From assembly GCF_947503385.1 (NCBI RefSeq), contig NZ_CANNDO010000004.1:186001-250000 (forward strand): a stretch of DNA of 64,000 nt, written 5' to 3'. Position numbers and translations under genes: made by a program. The notes under the pieces were generated by a model that worked only from the letters and a program-made list of their open reading frames with translations, was not told where the DNA came from and searched no databases. The DNA comes from an uncultured Tateyamaria sp. Its GTDB lineage: Bacteria; Pseudomonadota; Alphaproteobacteria; Rhodobacterales; Rhodobacteraceae. This document shows positions 27,398 to 36,560 of the stretch, one piece after another. Every line of letters begins with the position of its first letter. Positions within the stretch are counted from its first letter, which is position 1.

Positions 27398-28867
27398 TCA
27401 GCCTGCGAGGCTCAGCGCCACAAAGCGGGGATCACCTGCGCGCCGTACCAGCAGCAGCAGCGACTTGCGGCCCGCCTCTTTCACATCTTCCAGACGTTCT
27501 TCGAACTCGGCGATGGTCGCGACCTTTTGCTGACCGGCTTCGGTGATCACGTCACCGGCACGCAGACCTTTTTCAAACGCTTCGGATGTCTCGTCCACAT
27601 CCGTCACGGCCAGACCCACCTGATCTTCGGCCACGCCCAGTTCTGCGCGCAGCTCTTCTGTCAGCGTGCTCAGCGTCAGACCCAGCACGTCCTTGGTCTC
27701 GGGTGCATCCGCTTCGGGCGCCTCTGCCACGGCGGGCACCGCGCCTTCGGCTTCTTCCCGGCGACCCAGCGTGACGCGCAGCGTCAGTGTTTCACCATCG
27801 CGGAACACGACAACGCGCACCGTCTCGCCCACGGGGCTGTTGCCCACCTGCCGCACGAGACCACGGGTGTCCGCCACGTCCACGCCGGCAAAGCTCAGGA
27901 TGACGTCGCCGTCCTGCATCCCCGCCTCTTTGGCCGGACCCTCGGGCACGGATGTGACCAGCGCGCCTTCGGTGTTTTCAAGCCCGATCGCCTCTGCGAT
28001 GTCGTCGGTGACGTCCTGAATGCGCACGCCCAGCCAGCCCCGGCGGGTCTCGCCAAACTCTTGCAACTGGTCCACGACCTTGGTCACCACATTCGACGCC
28101 ATCGAAAAGCCGATGCCGATGGAACCGCCATTGGGCGACAGGATCGCAGTGTTCACACCGATCACCTCGCCATCCATGTTGAACAGCGGACCGCCCGAGT
28201 TGCCCCGGTTGATCGCGGCATCCGTCTGGATGTAGTCGTCATAGCTGCCCGACAGCGCCCGGTTGCGCGCCGAAACGATCCCGGCCGATACCGAAAAACC
28301 CTGCCCCAGCGGGTTGCCCATGGCCACGACCCAATCGCCCACACGGGCGCCATCACTGTCACCAAACGGCACAAACGGCAGCGGCGCGTCGGCCTCGACC
28401 TTTAGCAGCGCGATGTCGGTATTGGGGTCGGTGCCGACCAATGTCGCGGTCAACTCGTCGCCGTTGAAGAACTCGATATTGATCTCGTCCGCGCCCTCGA
28501 TGACGTGGTTGTTTGTCACGATATAGCCGTCTTCGGAGATCACAAAGCCGGACCCGAGTGCCGAGGACCGGCGGGGCCGGTCGCTGGGACCGTTGCGGTC
28601 CTGAAACTCACGAAAGAAATCCTCGAAGGGCGAGCCTTCGGGCACGATGCCCTGCGGGCCTGTTCGACCTTCGACCACGGTCGAGGTGGTAATGTTGACC
28701 ACCGACGGGCTGATCTGTTCCGCCAGCGGGGCGAGGCTTTCGGGACGGGCCTGTGCGGCCAGCGCCTGTACCAGCACAAAGGCCAGCGCCAGTGCGCCCA
28801 GCCAGAACGCCCGGATGATGTTGGGGTGGGGAAGCTGTCTCGAAACGGCGATTGCCTTGGACTGCAT
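27398..28867 (-). CDS. degP: Periplasmic Do/DegQ-family serine endoprotease
   Basis: 489 residues. Signal-anchor region (ALALAFVLVQALAAQA) then a chymotrypsin-fold protease with the triad H121 (NNHVIEGA), D151 (NTDIALLK) and S224 (RGNSGGPL), and two PDZ domains (~280-370 and ~400-485). It clears misfolded envelope proteins. The start with CAGGAG upstream (28867) was chosen. It closes the rpiA-gor-hflK-hflC-DUF2065 run, 165 bp after DUF2065, and has its own likely heat-shock promoter. Confidence 0.95.
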   Translation of the reverse strand: MQSKAIAVSRQLPHPNIIRAFWLGALALAFVLVQALAAQARPESLAPLAEQISPSVVNITTSTVVEGRTGPQGIVPEGSPFEDFFREFQDRNGPSDRPRRSSALGSGFVISEDGYIVTNNHVIEGADEINIEFFNGDELTATLVGTDPNTDIALLKVEADAPLPFVPFGDSDGARVGDWVVAMGNPLGQGFSVSAGIVSARNRALSGSYDDYIQTDAAINRGNSGGPLFNMDGEVIGVNTAILSPNGGSIGIGFSMASNVVTKVVDQLQEFGETRRGWLGVRIQDVTDDIAEAIGLENTEGALVTSVPEGPAKEAGMQDGDVILSFAGVDVADTRGLVRQVGNSPVGETVRVVVFRDGETLTLRVTLGRREEAEGAVPAVAEAPEADAPETKDVLGLTLSTLTEELRAELGVAEDQVGLAVTDVDETSEAFEKGLRAGDVITEAGQQKVATIAEFEERLEDVKEAGRKSLLLLVRRAGDPRFVALSLAG

Positions 28868-28969
28868 CACGGGTTCTCCTGCATCTTTACTTTGGGCCGA
28901 AACGGCCATCTGCACATCTCAGTGCGCGCCTGCGCACAGGGTGCATGTAGGGTTGCATACGCGCAACAT

Positions 28970-28999
28970 TAAAGATGGAACGCACGTCACATCTTTCAA
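28970..28999 (-). promoter_or_regulatory. Possible RpoH-type (heat shock) promoter of degP
   Basis: On the minus strand TTGAA (28999-28995), 15 bases, then TCCATCTTTA (28979-28970), close to the alphaproteobacterial sigma-32 pattern CTTGAA-N15-17-CCCCATNTA. It is about 100 bp ahead of the degP start. Inferred from sequence and gene type. Confidence 0.35.
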
Positions 29000-29032
29000 C
29001 AGACCGTGAGGCCCATGTGAGCGCCATATTGG

Positions 29033-29227
29033 TTAAAGACCGATGAAGAAGGCAAGCCAGACGCAAATCAGTCCCGACACCAGCGCCAGCGCACCCAATT
29101 GTCTACGGGCTGTTTCGGGCAGGCTGCGCAGCACTTCCAGCACCCGTTCGATAAGCGAAGGGGCCAGCGCATAGGCCAGCCCCTCCACAATCAATACACA
29201 GCCCAAGGCCAGTAGAATCCAAGCCAT
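29033..29227 (-). CDS. DUF2065 small membrane protein
   Basis: 64 residues, two membrane helices (WILLALGCVLIVEGLAYALA and LGALALVSGLICVWLAFF) joined by a basic loop. DUF2065 genes almost always follow hflC, as here (one base shared with the hflC stop). It may belong to the HflKC complex; function is not shown. Confidence 0.88.
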   Translation of the reverse strand: MAWILLALGCVLIVEGLAYALAPSLIERVLEVLRSLPETARRQLGALALVSGLICVWLAFFIGL

Positions 29228-30114
29228 CAGTCGCCTTCGGCGCTGCGCGACCCCTGATCGGAGCGCAAGTAGTTAAAGAACTCGCTGTCCGGCGACATCA
29301 CCATGGTCGAGTTCGAGCCCTGCAACGCGCGTTCGTAGGCCGTGAGCGAGCGGTAGAATTCAAAGAATTCCGGATCCTCGCCAAAGGCTTGGGCAAAGAT
29401 CGCGTTGCGGCGGGCATCTGCCTCACCCCGAATGATCTCCGCCTGACGTTCGGCGTCCGAGGTCAGTTCGACCACGGTCCGGTCGGCTTGGGCCCGCACA
29501 CGCTGCGCCGCCTCGTTACCTCGGGCACGTTCATCTGTAGCCTCACGCTCACGCTCTGCGCGCATCCGTTCGAATGTCGCATCAAGGTTTTCCGGCGGCA
29601 GGTCGGTGCGTTTGAGGCGCACGTCCACCACTTCGATGCCCAGCGCACGCGCTTCGGCAATCGCGCCGTTGCGGATGCGCAGCATCAGCGCGGCCCGATC
29701 CGAACTCAGGATATCATTGGACGACACAGAACCCAGCACTTCGCGCAGTTCGTTCCGCAGAATACCGTCGATGCGGCGTTCGGCAGATTGTTCACCACCC
29801 GTACCAACCGCCTGACGGAACTGGTTCACATCCACGATCCGGTAGCGCGCAAACGCGTCGACAACCAGACGACGGTCATCCAGCGGCGTGACCTCCAGCG
29901 GTTCGACGTCGCGGCTGAGGATCCGGTCGTCATAACGCACGACTTCTTGGATCAGCGGCAGTTTGAAGGCCAGACCGGGGTCTTCCTTGATGTCGACCAC
30001 ACGACCAAATTGCAGCACCAGCGCCTTTTCACGCTCGTCCACGATGTAGACTGAACTGAGGCCAATTGCGCCCAGAACGACGAGGATCGGGATCAGATAA
30101 GTGGAACGACGCAT
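29227..30114 (-). CDS. hflC: HflC, SPFH-family membrane protease modulator
   Basis: 295 residues: one N-terminal membrane helix (YLIPILVVLGAIGLSSVYIV), then the SPFH/band 7 domain (REKALVLQFGRVVDIKEDPGLAFKLP) and a coiled coil with QRVRAQADRTVVELTSDAER and a C-terminal YERALQ region. With HflK it forms a periplasmic cage around FtsH that limits access to membrane substrates. Its start overlaps the hflK stop by one base. Confidence 0.95.
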   Translation of the reverse strand: MRRSTYLIPILVVLGAIGLSSVYIVDEREKALVLQFGRVVDIKEDPGLAFKLPLIQEVVRYDDRILSRDVEPLEVTPLDDRRLVVDAFARYRIVDVNQFRQAVGTGGEQSAERRIDGILRNELREVLGSVSSNDILSSDRAALMLRIRNGAIAEARALGIEVVDVRLKRTDLPPENLDATFERMRAEREREATDERARGNEAAQRVRAQADRTVVELTSDAERQAEIIRGEADARRNAIFAQAFGEDPEFFEFYRSLTAYERALQGSNSTMVMSPDSEFFNYLRSDQGSRSAEGD

Positions 30115-31289
30115 CAGTTCGACCCTCCTGTTGCGCCACGGCGCAGTTCATTCAGTGGCAGATAGGGGACAACGCCCTGCCCGCCACCGTCGTTGTTCTC
30201 ATCCAGAATGATTTTGTCGATCCTGCCCAGAACAGTTTCCATCGTCTCCAGATACAAACGCTTGCGTGTCACGTCTGGTGCCTTGGAATATTCCTCCAGA
30301 ACAGCGGAGAAGCGGGACGCCTCACCTTCGGCCTGGTTGACCTGCTGGGCGCGGTACGCTTCGGCTTCTTCGAGAAGCTGAGCGGCCTGACCACGCGCCT
30401 CGGCGAGGACCCGGTTGGCATAGGCGTCGGCCACGTTTTGCAACCGGTCACGCTCTTGCTCGGCGGCTTGCACGTCACGGAAGGCGTCAATCACCTCCTG
30501 CGGCGGGTCGGCCTTGTCAAAGTTCACACGGATGATGTTCACGCCCGCGTCATAGCTGTCGAGCGTATTTTGGATCAGTTCCTGCAAACGATCCGCAATG
30601 GACCCGCGATCCCGGTTCAGGATCGGTGCAAGATCGGATTGCGCAATGATTTCGCGCATCGCCGATTCAGACACGGCCCGGATCGTCGGGCGCGCATCGC
30701 GCAGGTTGAACAGGAACTTGTCCGGTTCGGTGATGTTCCAAACCACTTGGAAATCGATGTCGACCACGTTTTCGTCGCCGGTGAGCATCAAGCCCGCGTC
30801 TCCACCGCGTCCGCCCACACCGATCTCTTCGGTTTGTTCGCGTGTGACGGGGATAACTTCTGCTGTGACCACGGGCCACGGGGCAAAGTTCAGACCGGGA
30901 TTACCGACAGAGGAGAATTCGCCAAGGAACAGCTCAACCGACTGTTCTTCGGGACGGACTGTGTAAAAGCTCGCCATGCCCCATAGGACAACGCCGATCA
31001 CAGCAGCAATGCCGATGGTGCCGCGGGTCAGGAACGGGCCTGCGCCGCCGCCGCCACCTGCGCCGCCGCCGGTGTTGCCTCCGCCGCGACCGCCCATGAG
31101 AACGCGCAACTGCTCTTGGCCCTTTTTGACCAACTCGTCGATTTCGGGGATTTGCGGTCCTTCGTCGCCCGGGCCACGCCCGCCGCCGCCATTGCCGCGA
31201 CCGGGGCCGCGTGAACCGTTGTCACGCCCGCCGCCGTTGCCGCCGGAATTACCGCCACCGCCCCAGGGGCCGCCCGTGTTGCCAGCCAT
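30114..31289 (-). CDS. hflK: HflK, SPFH-family membrane protease modulator
   Basis: 391 residues. N-terminal Gly/Asn-rich tail (WGGGGNSGGNGGGRDN, residues 5-35), a proline/glycine stretch, one membrane helix (GTIGIAAVIGVVLWGMASFY), then the SPFH domain (FYTVRPEEQSVELFLGEF) and a coiled coil ending in a short cytoplasmic-like tail. Partner of HflC. The ATG at 31289 has AAGGAG upstream; a longer start adds residues without match. It lies 74 bp after gor. Confidence 0.95.
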   Translation of the reverse strand: MAGNTGGPWGGGGNSGGNGGGRDNGSRGPGRGNGGGGRGPGDEGPQIPEIDELVKKGQEQLRVLMGGRGGGNTGGGAGGGGGAGPFLTRGTIGIAAVIGVVLWGMASFYTVRPEEQSVELFLGEFSSVGNPGLNFAPWPVVTAEVIPVTREQTEEIGVGGRGGDAGLMLTGDENVVDIDFQVVWNITEPDKFLFNLRDARPTIRAVSESAMREIIAQSDLAPILNRDRGSIADRLQELIQNTLDSYDAGVNIIRVNFDKADPPQEVIDAFRDVQAAEQERDRLQNVADAYANRVLAEARGQAAQLLEEAEAYRAQQVNQAEGEASRFSAVLEEYSKAPDVTRKRLYLETMETVLGRIDKIILDENNDGGGQGVVPYLPLNELRRGATGGSN

Positions 31290-31363
31290 ATGGTGTATTT
31301 CTCCTTTTGATCGCGCAGCATCCGCTACGCCTTGGCCCATAACTGTGTGTTTCCGCCACAAAT

Positions 31364-32839
31364 TCAAGCGGTCCGCATGGGCGTTCTCATGGTTACGATC
31401 TCTTCGGACATGGTCGGATGCACCGCCACGGTCCGGTCGAAATCCTCTTTGGTCGCGCCCATCTTGATGGCCACGCCCGCCAGTTGGATCATCTCGCCCG
31501 CATGTGGTGCGACGATGTGACAGCCCAGCACCTTGCGGCTTTCCTTCGCGACGATGAGTTTCATCAGCACCCGGTCGGATTGCCCGGCAAAGGCGGTCTG
31601 CATCGGGCGGAACGACGTGCAGTAAACCTCAATCTCTTCCTGATCGCGCGCCTGCTCTTCCGTCATCCCAACCGAACCATATTCAGGCTGCGTGAACACC
31701 GCAGACGGGATCAGCGCGTGATCGACCGGCGTCGGGTTGTCTTTGAACACTGTCTCGACAAAGGCCATGCCCTCGCGAATGGCGACCGGCGTCAGGTTCA
31801 CACGATTGGTCACATCGCCCACCGCATAGATGCTGTCCACATCCGTCTTGGAGTATTCGTCCACGACAACCTCGCCGCGGCGACCCAGCTTTACGCCCAA
31901 GTCTTCGAGGCCCATGTCAGCGCTGTTGGGTGTCCGGCCCGTGGCAAACAGCACGGTGTCGAACACACGTTCGCGCCCGTTCGTGGCCTTGACCCAGATC
32001 GGCCCACCACGCGACGGGTCCGCCGCGTCTCGGGTCTGTTCAGTGAGGATGTTGCTTTGTTGTGCCGACGCGCCCATGGCGGCATCGGAATCGGTGGGCC
32101 GGGCGCCGTCGTCTACGTCAGCGGCGCGCCGCATCTCCACGATATCCGTCCCGGTGTGCACATCGATACCCCGCGACCGCATTGCCTCGGCGATCAGGCC
32201 GCGCGCCTCATCGTCAAAGCCGCGCAGAATTTGCGCCCCGCGATAGTATTGCGTCACCTCAACGCCCAGTCCGTGCATGATGCAAGCGAACTCGCAGGCG
32301 ATATAGCCACCCCCGACGATCAGCAGCGATTTGGGCAGGCTTTCGAGATGAAAAATGTCGTCCGATACGATGCCCAGATCGGCATTGGGCAAATCAGGGC
32401 GCACCGGATGCCCGCCATTGGCCAGCAGAATGGTCTTGGCGGTCTTGGTCTCGCCGGTGGACAGTTTGACGGTGTGGCCATCCTCGATGGTGGCGCGGGC
32501 ATCGAACCGGTCCACGCCGGAATTGTCCAACAGCGATTTGTAGACGTCTTCGAGCCGGTTCAGTTCGGTGTTCAGATGGTCGCAGAACGCACGCCAGTTG
32601 AACGTGCCGGGGTTGATGTCCCAACCATATCCCGCCGCCAGTTCGGGCATGTGCGAAAACTCGCTGGCAAACACCATCAGCTTTTTGGGCACGCAACCAC
32701 GGATCACGCAGGTGCCGCCATAGCGGTCTTCTTCGGCCAGCGCGACCTTGGCATCTGCTTCGCCTGCGGCCACACGTGCTGCGCGCACCCCGCCCGAACC
32801 GCCTCCGATCACGAAGAGGTCGTAGTCATATTCTGCCAT
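31364..32839 (-). CDS. gor: Glutathione-disulfide reductase with a 40-residue insert
   Basis: 491 residues (family about 450). FAD motif VIGGGSGGVRAARVAA, redox pair C44/C49 in GGTCVIRGCVPKK, NADPH-site GGGYIACEFACIMHGLG and the C-terminal HPTMSEE that gives the catalytic His. It reduces glutathione disulfide with NADPH. Residues ~239-279 (AADVDDGARP to DPSRGG) are extra to the family and Ala/Asp/Ser-rich; they sit in the loop after the third beta strand of the NADPH domain. It lies 11 bp after rpiA on the same strand. Confidence 0.93.
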   Translation of the reverse strand: MAEYDYDLFVIGGGSGGVRAARVAAGEADAKVALAEEDRYGGTCVIRGCVPKKLMVFASEFSHMPELAAGYGWDINPGTFNWRAFCDHLNTELNRLEDVYKSLLDNSGVDRFDARATIEDGHTVKLSTGETKTAKTILLANGGHPVRPDLPNADLGIVSDDIFHLESLPKSLLIVGGGYIACEFACIMHGLGVEVTQYYRGAQILRGFDDEARGLIAEAMRSRGIDVHTGTDIVEMRRAADVDDGARPTDSDAAMGASAQQSNILTEQTRDAADPSRGGPIWVKATNGRERVFDTVLFATGRTPNSADMGLEDLGVKLGRRGEVVVDEYSKTDVDSIYAVGDVTNRVNLTPVAIREGMAFVETVFKDNPTPVDHALIPSAVFTQPEYGSVGMTEEQARDQEEIEVYCTSFRPMQTAFAGQSDRVLMKLIVAKESRKVLGCHIVAPHAGEMIQLAGVAIKMGATKEDFDRTVAVHPTMSEEIVTMRTPMRTA

Positions 32840-32850
32840 GCTCGGGGTCC

Positions 32851-33639
32851 TTACTCTGCCAGGTCAGTGAACAGGTTGTCGGTCTCAAGAAAATCGAGGC
32901 GGTCCTGCTCCACCGTGCCTTCATTGATGTCGCGCACCTCGACCCGGCCATCGCCGTAGCCAATCACGACAGCGTCACAGATATCGATAAACAGCCCGTT
33001 TTCAACCACACCCGGCATCTGGTTCAGCACAAGGCTCAGCTGCCTCGGGTTGCCGATGCGCTGCAGATGCAGGTCGAGAATGTGGTTGCCTTCGTCGGTC
33101 ATAAAGGGCCGGTCGCCGTTCATCCGCAAGGTGGACTGACGGCCCAGAACATCCATGGAAATAAGAGTTTCCTCGACCAGCGCCTGAGTGGTCTGCCAGC
33201 CAAAGGGGATCACTTCGATGGGCAGCGGAAAGGAGCCGAGGTGTTCGACCTCTTTGCCGATGTCAGCGATCACCACCATTTGATCGGAGGCGGTCGCCAC
33301 AATCTTTTCCTGCAAGAGCGCGCCGCCACCGCCCTTAATCAGGTTGAGGTCGCCGTCGAACTCGTCCGCGCCATCAATGGTCAGGTCCAGCCACTTGGCC
33401 TCGTCGAGCGAAATGACTTCGATCCCCACCTCGCGGGCAAGGTCAGCGGTGCGCGTGGACGTGGGCACGCCGCGAAACCGCAGCCCGCCTTCGCGAACCT
33501 GTTCGCCCAGACAGCGCACCAGCCACGCGGCGGTTGACCCGGTGCCAAGGCCCACACGCATCCCATCCTCGACATAATCGGCGGCGCGTTTGGCGGCGAC
33601 GAATTTCGCTTTGTCGATGGGGGACAATTCTCCGGGCAT
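32851..33639 (-). CDS. rpiA: Ribose-5-phosphate isomerase A
   Basis: 262 residues. Interconverts ribose 5-phosphate and ribulose 5-phosphate in the pentose phosphate path. Motifs: GLGTGSTAAW (phosphate site), DLTIDGADEFD (base region) and IKGGGGALLQEKIVA. It heads the gor/hfl run; gor follows after 11 bp. Its NADPH-path neighbour role fits gor. Confidence 0.97.
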   Translation of the reverse strand: MPGELSPIDKAKFVAAKRAADYVEDGMRVGLGTGSTAAWLVRCLGEQVREGGLRFRGVPTSTRTADLAREVGIEVISLDEAKWLDLTIDGADEFDGDLNLIKGGGGALLQEKIVATASDQMVVIADIGKEVEHLGSFPLPIEVIPFGWQTTQALVEETLISMDVLGRQSTLRMNGDRPFMTDEGNHILDLHLQRIGNPRQLSLVLNQMPGVVENGLFIDICDAVVIGYGDGRVEVRDINEGTVEQDRLDFLETDNLFTDLAE

Positions 33640-33742
33640 GAACGGGGCGACTCCTTTTGGTGCTGGCGTGGTTATAGAGGCCGCGCGCCGGGGTGGCGAC
33701 CCCTAACCCCCCGCCTTGGCCACGTCTCGCCATGCGGGCCTG

Positions 33743-34330
33743 TCACACGCCGCCATCCAGCGCGTCAACCGCTTCGAGCACTTCGTCCAGAACCACGCGC
33801 CCGTCACCATCCAGATCGAAAACCAGCATGGCACGCATCCCCGCACGGGCCCGCGCGGACAGCCCCGCCTCAGACCGGGCTTGCGCATGGGCGCGCATCT
33901 CGGCCCATGTGGCGGTGCCGTCGCGGTTGGCATCTGCCGCCCTGTGCCAGATCAGCAAACGGCCCCGCATCGTGGCACTGGCCGCTGCAATCTGCACATC
34001 GCGTTCGGCGCGTGTCACGTTCAGGTCATTGTCCAGATCCGCTTCGAGCAAGCGGCGCAGTTCGCGCGCCCGCAAGCGCGATAGTTCTGCCGCGATGGCC
34101 GTCTCGATCTGGTCCGCGGTCAGCGCCCCACCCTGCCCATAGCCAAGGATCAGCCCCGCCGCTTCTTCGATGAAGGCCTGCGGATTGCCCTGAAGCCGCT
34201 CCAGCGTTGCGCCCGGTGTGCGCGCGGTCAGCGCGGCCGCCAGCGCATCGGGCGACAGTTCCTGCCCGAACCCGGCCCGCCACGGCATCAGACATGTGAT
34301 CAGCGACAGGGCCGCAATGAACCAGCGCAT
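33743..34330 (-). CDS. Exported EF-hand (calcium-binding) protein
   Basis: 195 residues with a signal peptide (residues 1-23). Three EF-hand-like loops: DLDNDLNVTRAE (98-109), DANRDGTATWAE (133-144) and DLDGDGRVVLDE (172-183); the first lacks the usual glycine. Between them a helix-rich part. GGAGGA precedes the ATG at 34330. A perfect CtrA box lies 41 bp upstream. Function is unknown; calcium binding in the periplasm is inferred. Confidence 0.75.
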   Translation of the reverse strand: MRWFIAALSLITCLMPWRAGFGQELSPDALAAALTARTPGATLERLQGNPQAFIEEAAGLILGYGQGGALTADQIETAIAAELSRLRARELRRLLEADLDNDLNVTRAERDVQIAAASATMRGRLLIWHRAADANRDGTATWAEMRAHAQARSEAGLSARARAGMRAMLVFDLDGDGRVVLDEVLEAVDALDGGV

Positions 34331-34370
34331 GGCATCCTCCTCCATTTTTCAGCAGGCAATCATTTCAGGG

Positions 34371-34385
34371 TTAATTGCCGGTTAA
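34371..34385. promoter_or_regulatory. CtrA binding site between divergent genes
   Basis: TTAA (34371-34374), TTGCCGG, TTAA (34382-34385), a full CtrA consensus in the 128-bp region between the EF-hand gene (minus) and the GST gene (plus). Either gene may be the target. Confidence 0.55.
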
Positions 34386-34458
34386 GCCTGACCGAAACGG
34401 TGTCCGACCTGTCGCTTTGAGGCGTTGCACGCAGATGCGGCGTCTGTAGAACCGAGCC

Positions 34459-35166
34459 ATGGCCTACGTCCTCCATTATGCGCCCGACAACGCCTCGATC
34501 ATCGTGCGGATGACGCTCGAAGAGCTGGGCGTGCCCTATCGCACCGCGCTGGTGGACCGCGCGGCACAGGCACAGGCAAGTGCGGCCTACCGCGCCATCA
34601 ATCCCGCCGGTCTGATTCCTGCGCTTGAGACCCCGGAAGGCACCCTATTCGAGACAGCCGCCATCCTGCTGTGGCTGACCGAAACGCACCGCGCCATGGC
34701 CCCACAACCGGGCGACGCAGACCGGGCGGCCTTCCTCAAATGGCTGTTTTTCACCTCGAACACGGTGCACGCGCACCTGCGTATGCTGTTCTATCCGGCC
34801 AAATATGTAGGGCCGGACCCCGACGCGCAGGCCAACCTGCGCGCGCAGATCACCCGGCACAGCGCGCCCGACATGACGCTGCCCAAGGGTCTTGACCTGC
34901 TCGACCGGTACATTGCGGACCATCCCGAGCACGCGGCACCTTCTGTCCTGCACTACTACATCGCCGCCATCCTGCGATGGTGCGGCATCTACCCCGAGGG
35001 CCAGACCGTATGGTTCGACATCACGCGCTGGCCTGCGCTGCACAGCATGGCCGAGGCGCTCGAAACCCGCGCCGCCGTTCATGCCGTGCAGGCCGCCGAA
35101 GGTCTTGGCCCCACCCCGTTCACCGCGCCCCGGCGCCCCAATCCGCCCGAAGGGATAGCGCTTTAG
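34459..35166 (+). CDS. Glutathione S-transferase family protein
   Basis: 235 residues: thioredoxin-fold N-terminal domain (YVLHYAPDNASIIVRMTLEELGVPY, then NPAGLIPALETPEG and FETAAILLWLTE) with the Pro-then-ESxAI type glutathione loop replaced by FETAAI, and an all-helical C-terminal domain. Likely a cytosolic GST of unknown substrate. It ends four bases before sdaA, so the two may be co-expressed. Confidence 0.85.
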   Translation: MAYVLHYAPDNASIIVRMTLEELGVPYRTALVDRAAQAQASAAYRAINPAGLIPALETPEGTLFETAAILLWLTETHRAMAPQPGDADRAAFLKWLFFTSNTVHAHLRMLFYPAKYVGPDPDAQANLRAQITRHSAPDMTLPKGLDLLDRYIADHPEHAAPSVLHYYIAAILRWCGIYPEGQTVWFDITRWPALHSMAEALETRAAVHAVQAAEGLGPTPFTAPRRPNPPEGIAL

Positions 35167-35169
35167 CCC

Positions 35170-36543
35170 ATGTTTCTCTCTGTTTTTGAAATGTTCAAGG
35201 TCGGCATCGGTCCGTCCTCGTCCCACACGATGGGGCCTATGGTGGCTGCGGCGCGCTTTCTCGACATGATGCGCGGGTCACCCTTCCAGTTTGCGGGTGT
35301 GCGCGCCTCTCTCCATGGCTCGCTTGCGTTTACCGGCGTCGGCCATGCAACGGACCGGGCCACGATCCTTGGGCTGGCGGGCTTTGTGCCCGATAGCTAC
35401 GATCACGAACGGGCCGAAGCGGTGCTAGCCAAACTCGCCGAAACCCGTCAATTGCATCCCGACGGCCTGCCACCCTTGCACTTTGACCCCAAAACCGATC
35501 TCGTCTTTGACTATGATACCGCCCTGACCGGACACGCCAACGGCATGATCCTGATGGCCACGGACGCGCAAGGCGACGTAACCCTGCGGCAGGTGTTCTA
35601 TTCCATCGGCGGTGGTTTCGTCATGACCGAAGAAGAACTGGCCGCGGGCAAGGCGACCGATGAGGGCGCGCCGGTCCCCTTCCCGTTCAAGACCGCTGCC
35701 GAGATGCTGGAGATGTCCCAAGCCTCGGGCAAATCCATCGCCGAGATGAAGCGCGCCAACGAAGTGTCGCGCAACGGCGACCCACATCTGAAATCCGGCA
35801 CCAAACGGCTGTGGCAAGTGATGAACGATTGTATCAACCGCGGTTTGACGACGGACGGCACCCTGCCCGGCGGTCTGATGGTCAAGCGGCGCGCCAAGGG
35901 GATCCATGACAAGCTCTTGGAAGAGCGCGGCATGAACCTGACCGCACCGCACACCATCAACGACTGGATGAGTGTCTATGCCATGGCGGTGAACGAAGAG
36001 AACGCGGCAGGCGGGCAAGTCGTCACGGCCCCCACCAATGGCGCGGCGGGCGTGCTGCCCGCAACGCTGCGCTATTACCTCGACCACGTACCGGGCGCGT
36101 CCGAGGCCCATATCGAGGATTTTTTGCTGACCGCCGCCGCCATCGGCGGGCTGGTCAAGTACAACGCGTCGATCTCTGGTGCCGAAGCGGGGTGTCAGGC
36201 CGAGGTCGGCAGCGCCGCCGCTATGGCCGCAGCCGGGCTTTGCGCCGTGATGGGCGGCACACCCGCCCAGATCGAAAACGCGGCCGAGATTGCGCTGGAA
36301 CATCACCTCGGTATGACGTGCGATCCCGTGCGCGGACTGGTGCAGGTGCCCTGTATCGAGCGCAACGGGCTGGGCGCGATCAAGGCCGTGTCTGCCGCCT
36401 CTCTTGCCCTGCGCGGCGACGGCACGCATCTGGTGCCGCTTGATGCCTGCATCGAGACGATGCGCCAGACCGGTGCGGATATGAGCGAGAAGTACAAGGA
36501 GACGTCGCTGGGGGGCCTTGCTGTCAACGTGCCCAACTGCTGA
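35170..36543 (+). CDS. sdaA: L-serine ammonia-lyase (iron-sulfur type)
   Basis: 457 residues, the single-chain form. Converts L-serine to pyruvate and ammonia with a [4Fe-4S] cluster. N-terminal beta domain ([16 protein letters not shown]), then the alpha domain with [40 protein letters not shown] and [19 protein letters not shown]; the cluster cysteines are in GCQAEVG, MTCDP and VPCIERN. Oxygen-sensitive class. It is three bases after the GST stop. Confidence 0.96.
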   Translation: MFLSVFEMFKVGIGPSSSHTMGPMVAAARFLDMMRGSPFQFAGVRASLHGSLAFTGVGHATDRATILGLAGFVPDSYDHERAEAVLAKLAETRQLHPDGLPPLHFDPKTDLVFDYDTALTGHANGMILMATDAQGDVTLRQVFYSIGGGFVMTEEELAAGKATDEGAPVPFPFKTAAEMLEMSQASGKSIAEMKRANEVSRNGDPHLKSGTKRLWQVMNDCINRGLTTDGTLPGGLMVKRRAKGIHDKLLEERGMNLTAPHTINDWMSVYAMAVNEENAAGGQVVTAPTNGAAGVLPATLRYYLDHVPGASEAHIEDFLLTAAAIGGLVKYNASISGAEAGCQAEVGSAAAMAAAGLCAVMGGTPAQIENAAEIALEHHLGMTCDPVRGLVQVPCIERNGLGAIKAVSAASLALRGDGTHLVPLDACIETMRQTGADMSEKYKETSLGGLAVNVPNC

Positions 36544-36560
36544 TCATCGCGAGGCGAATG

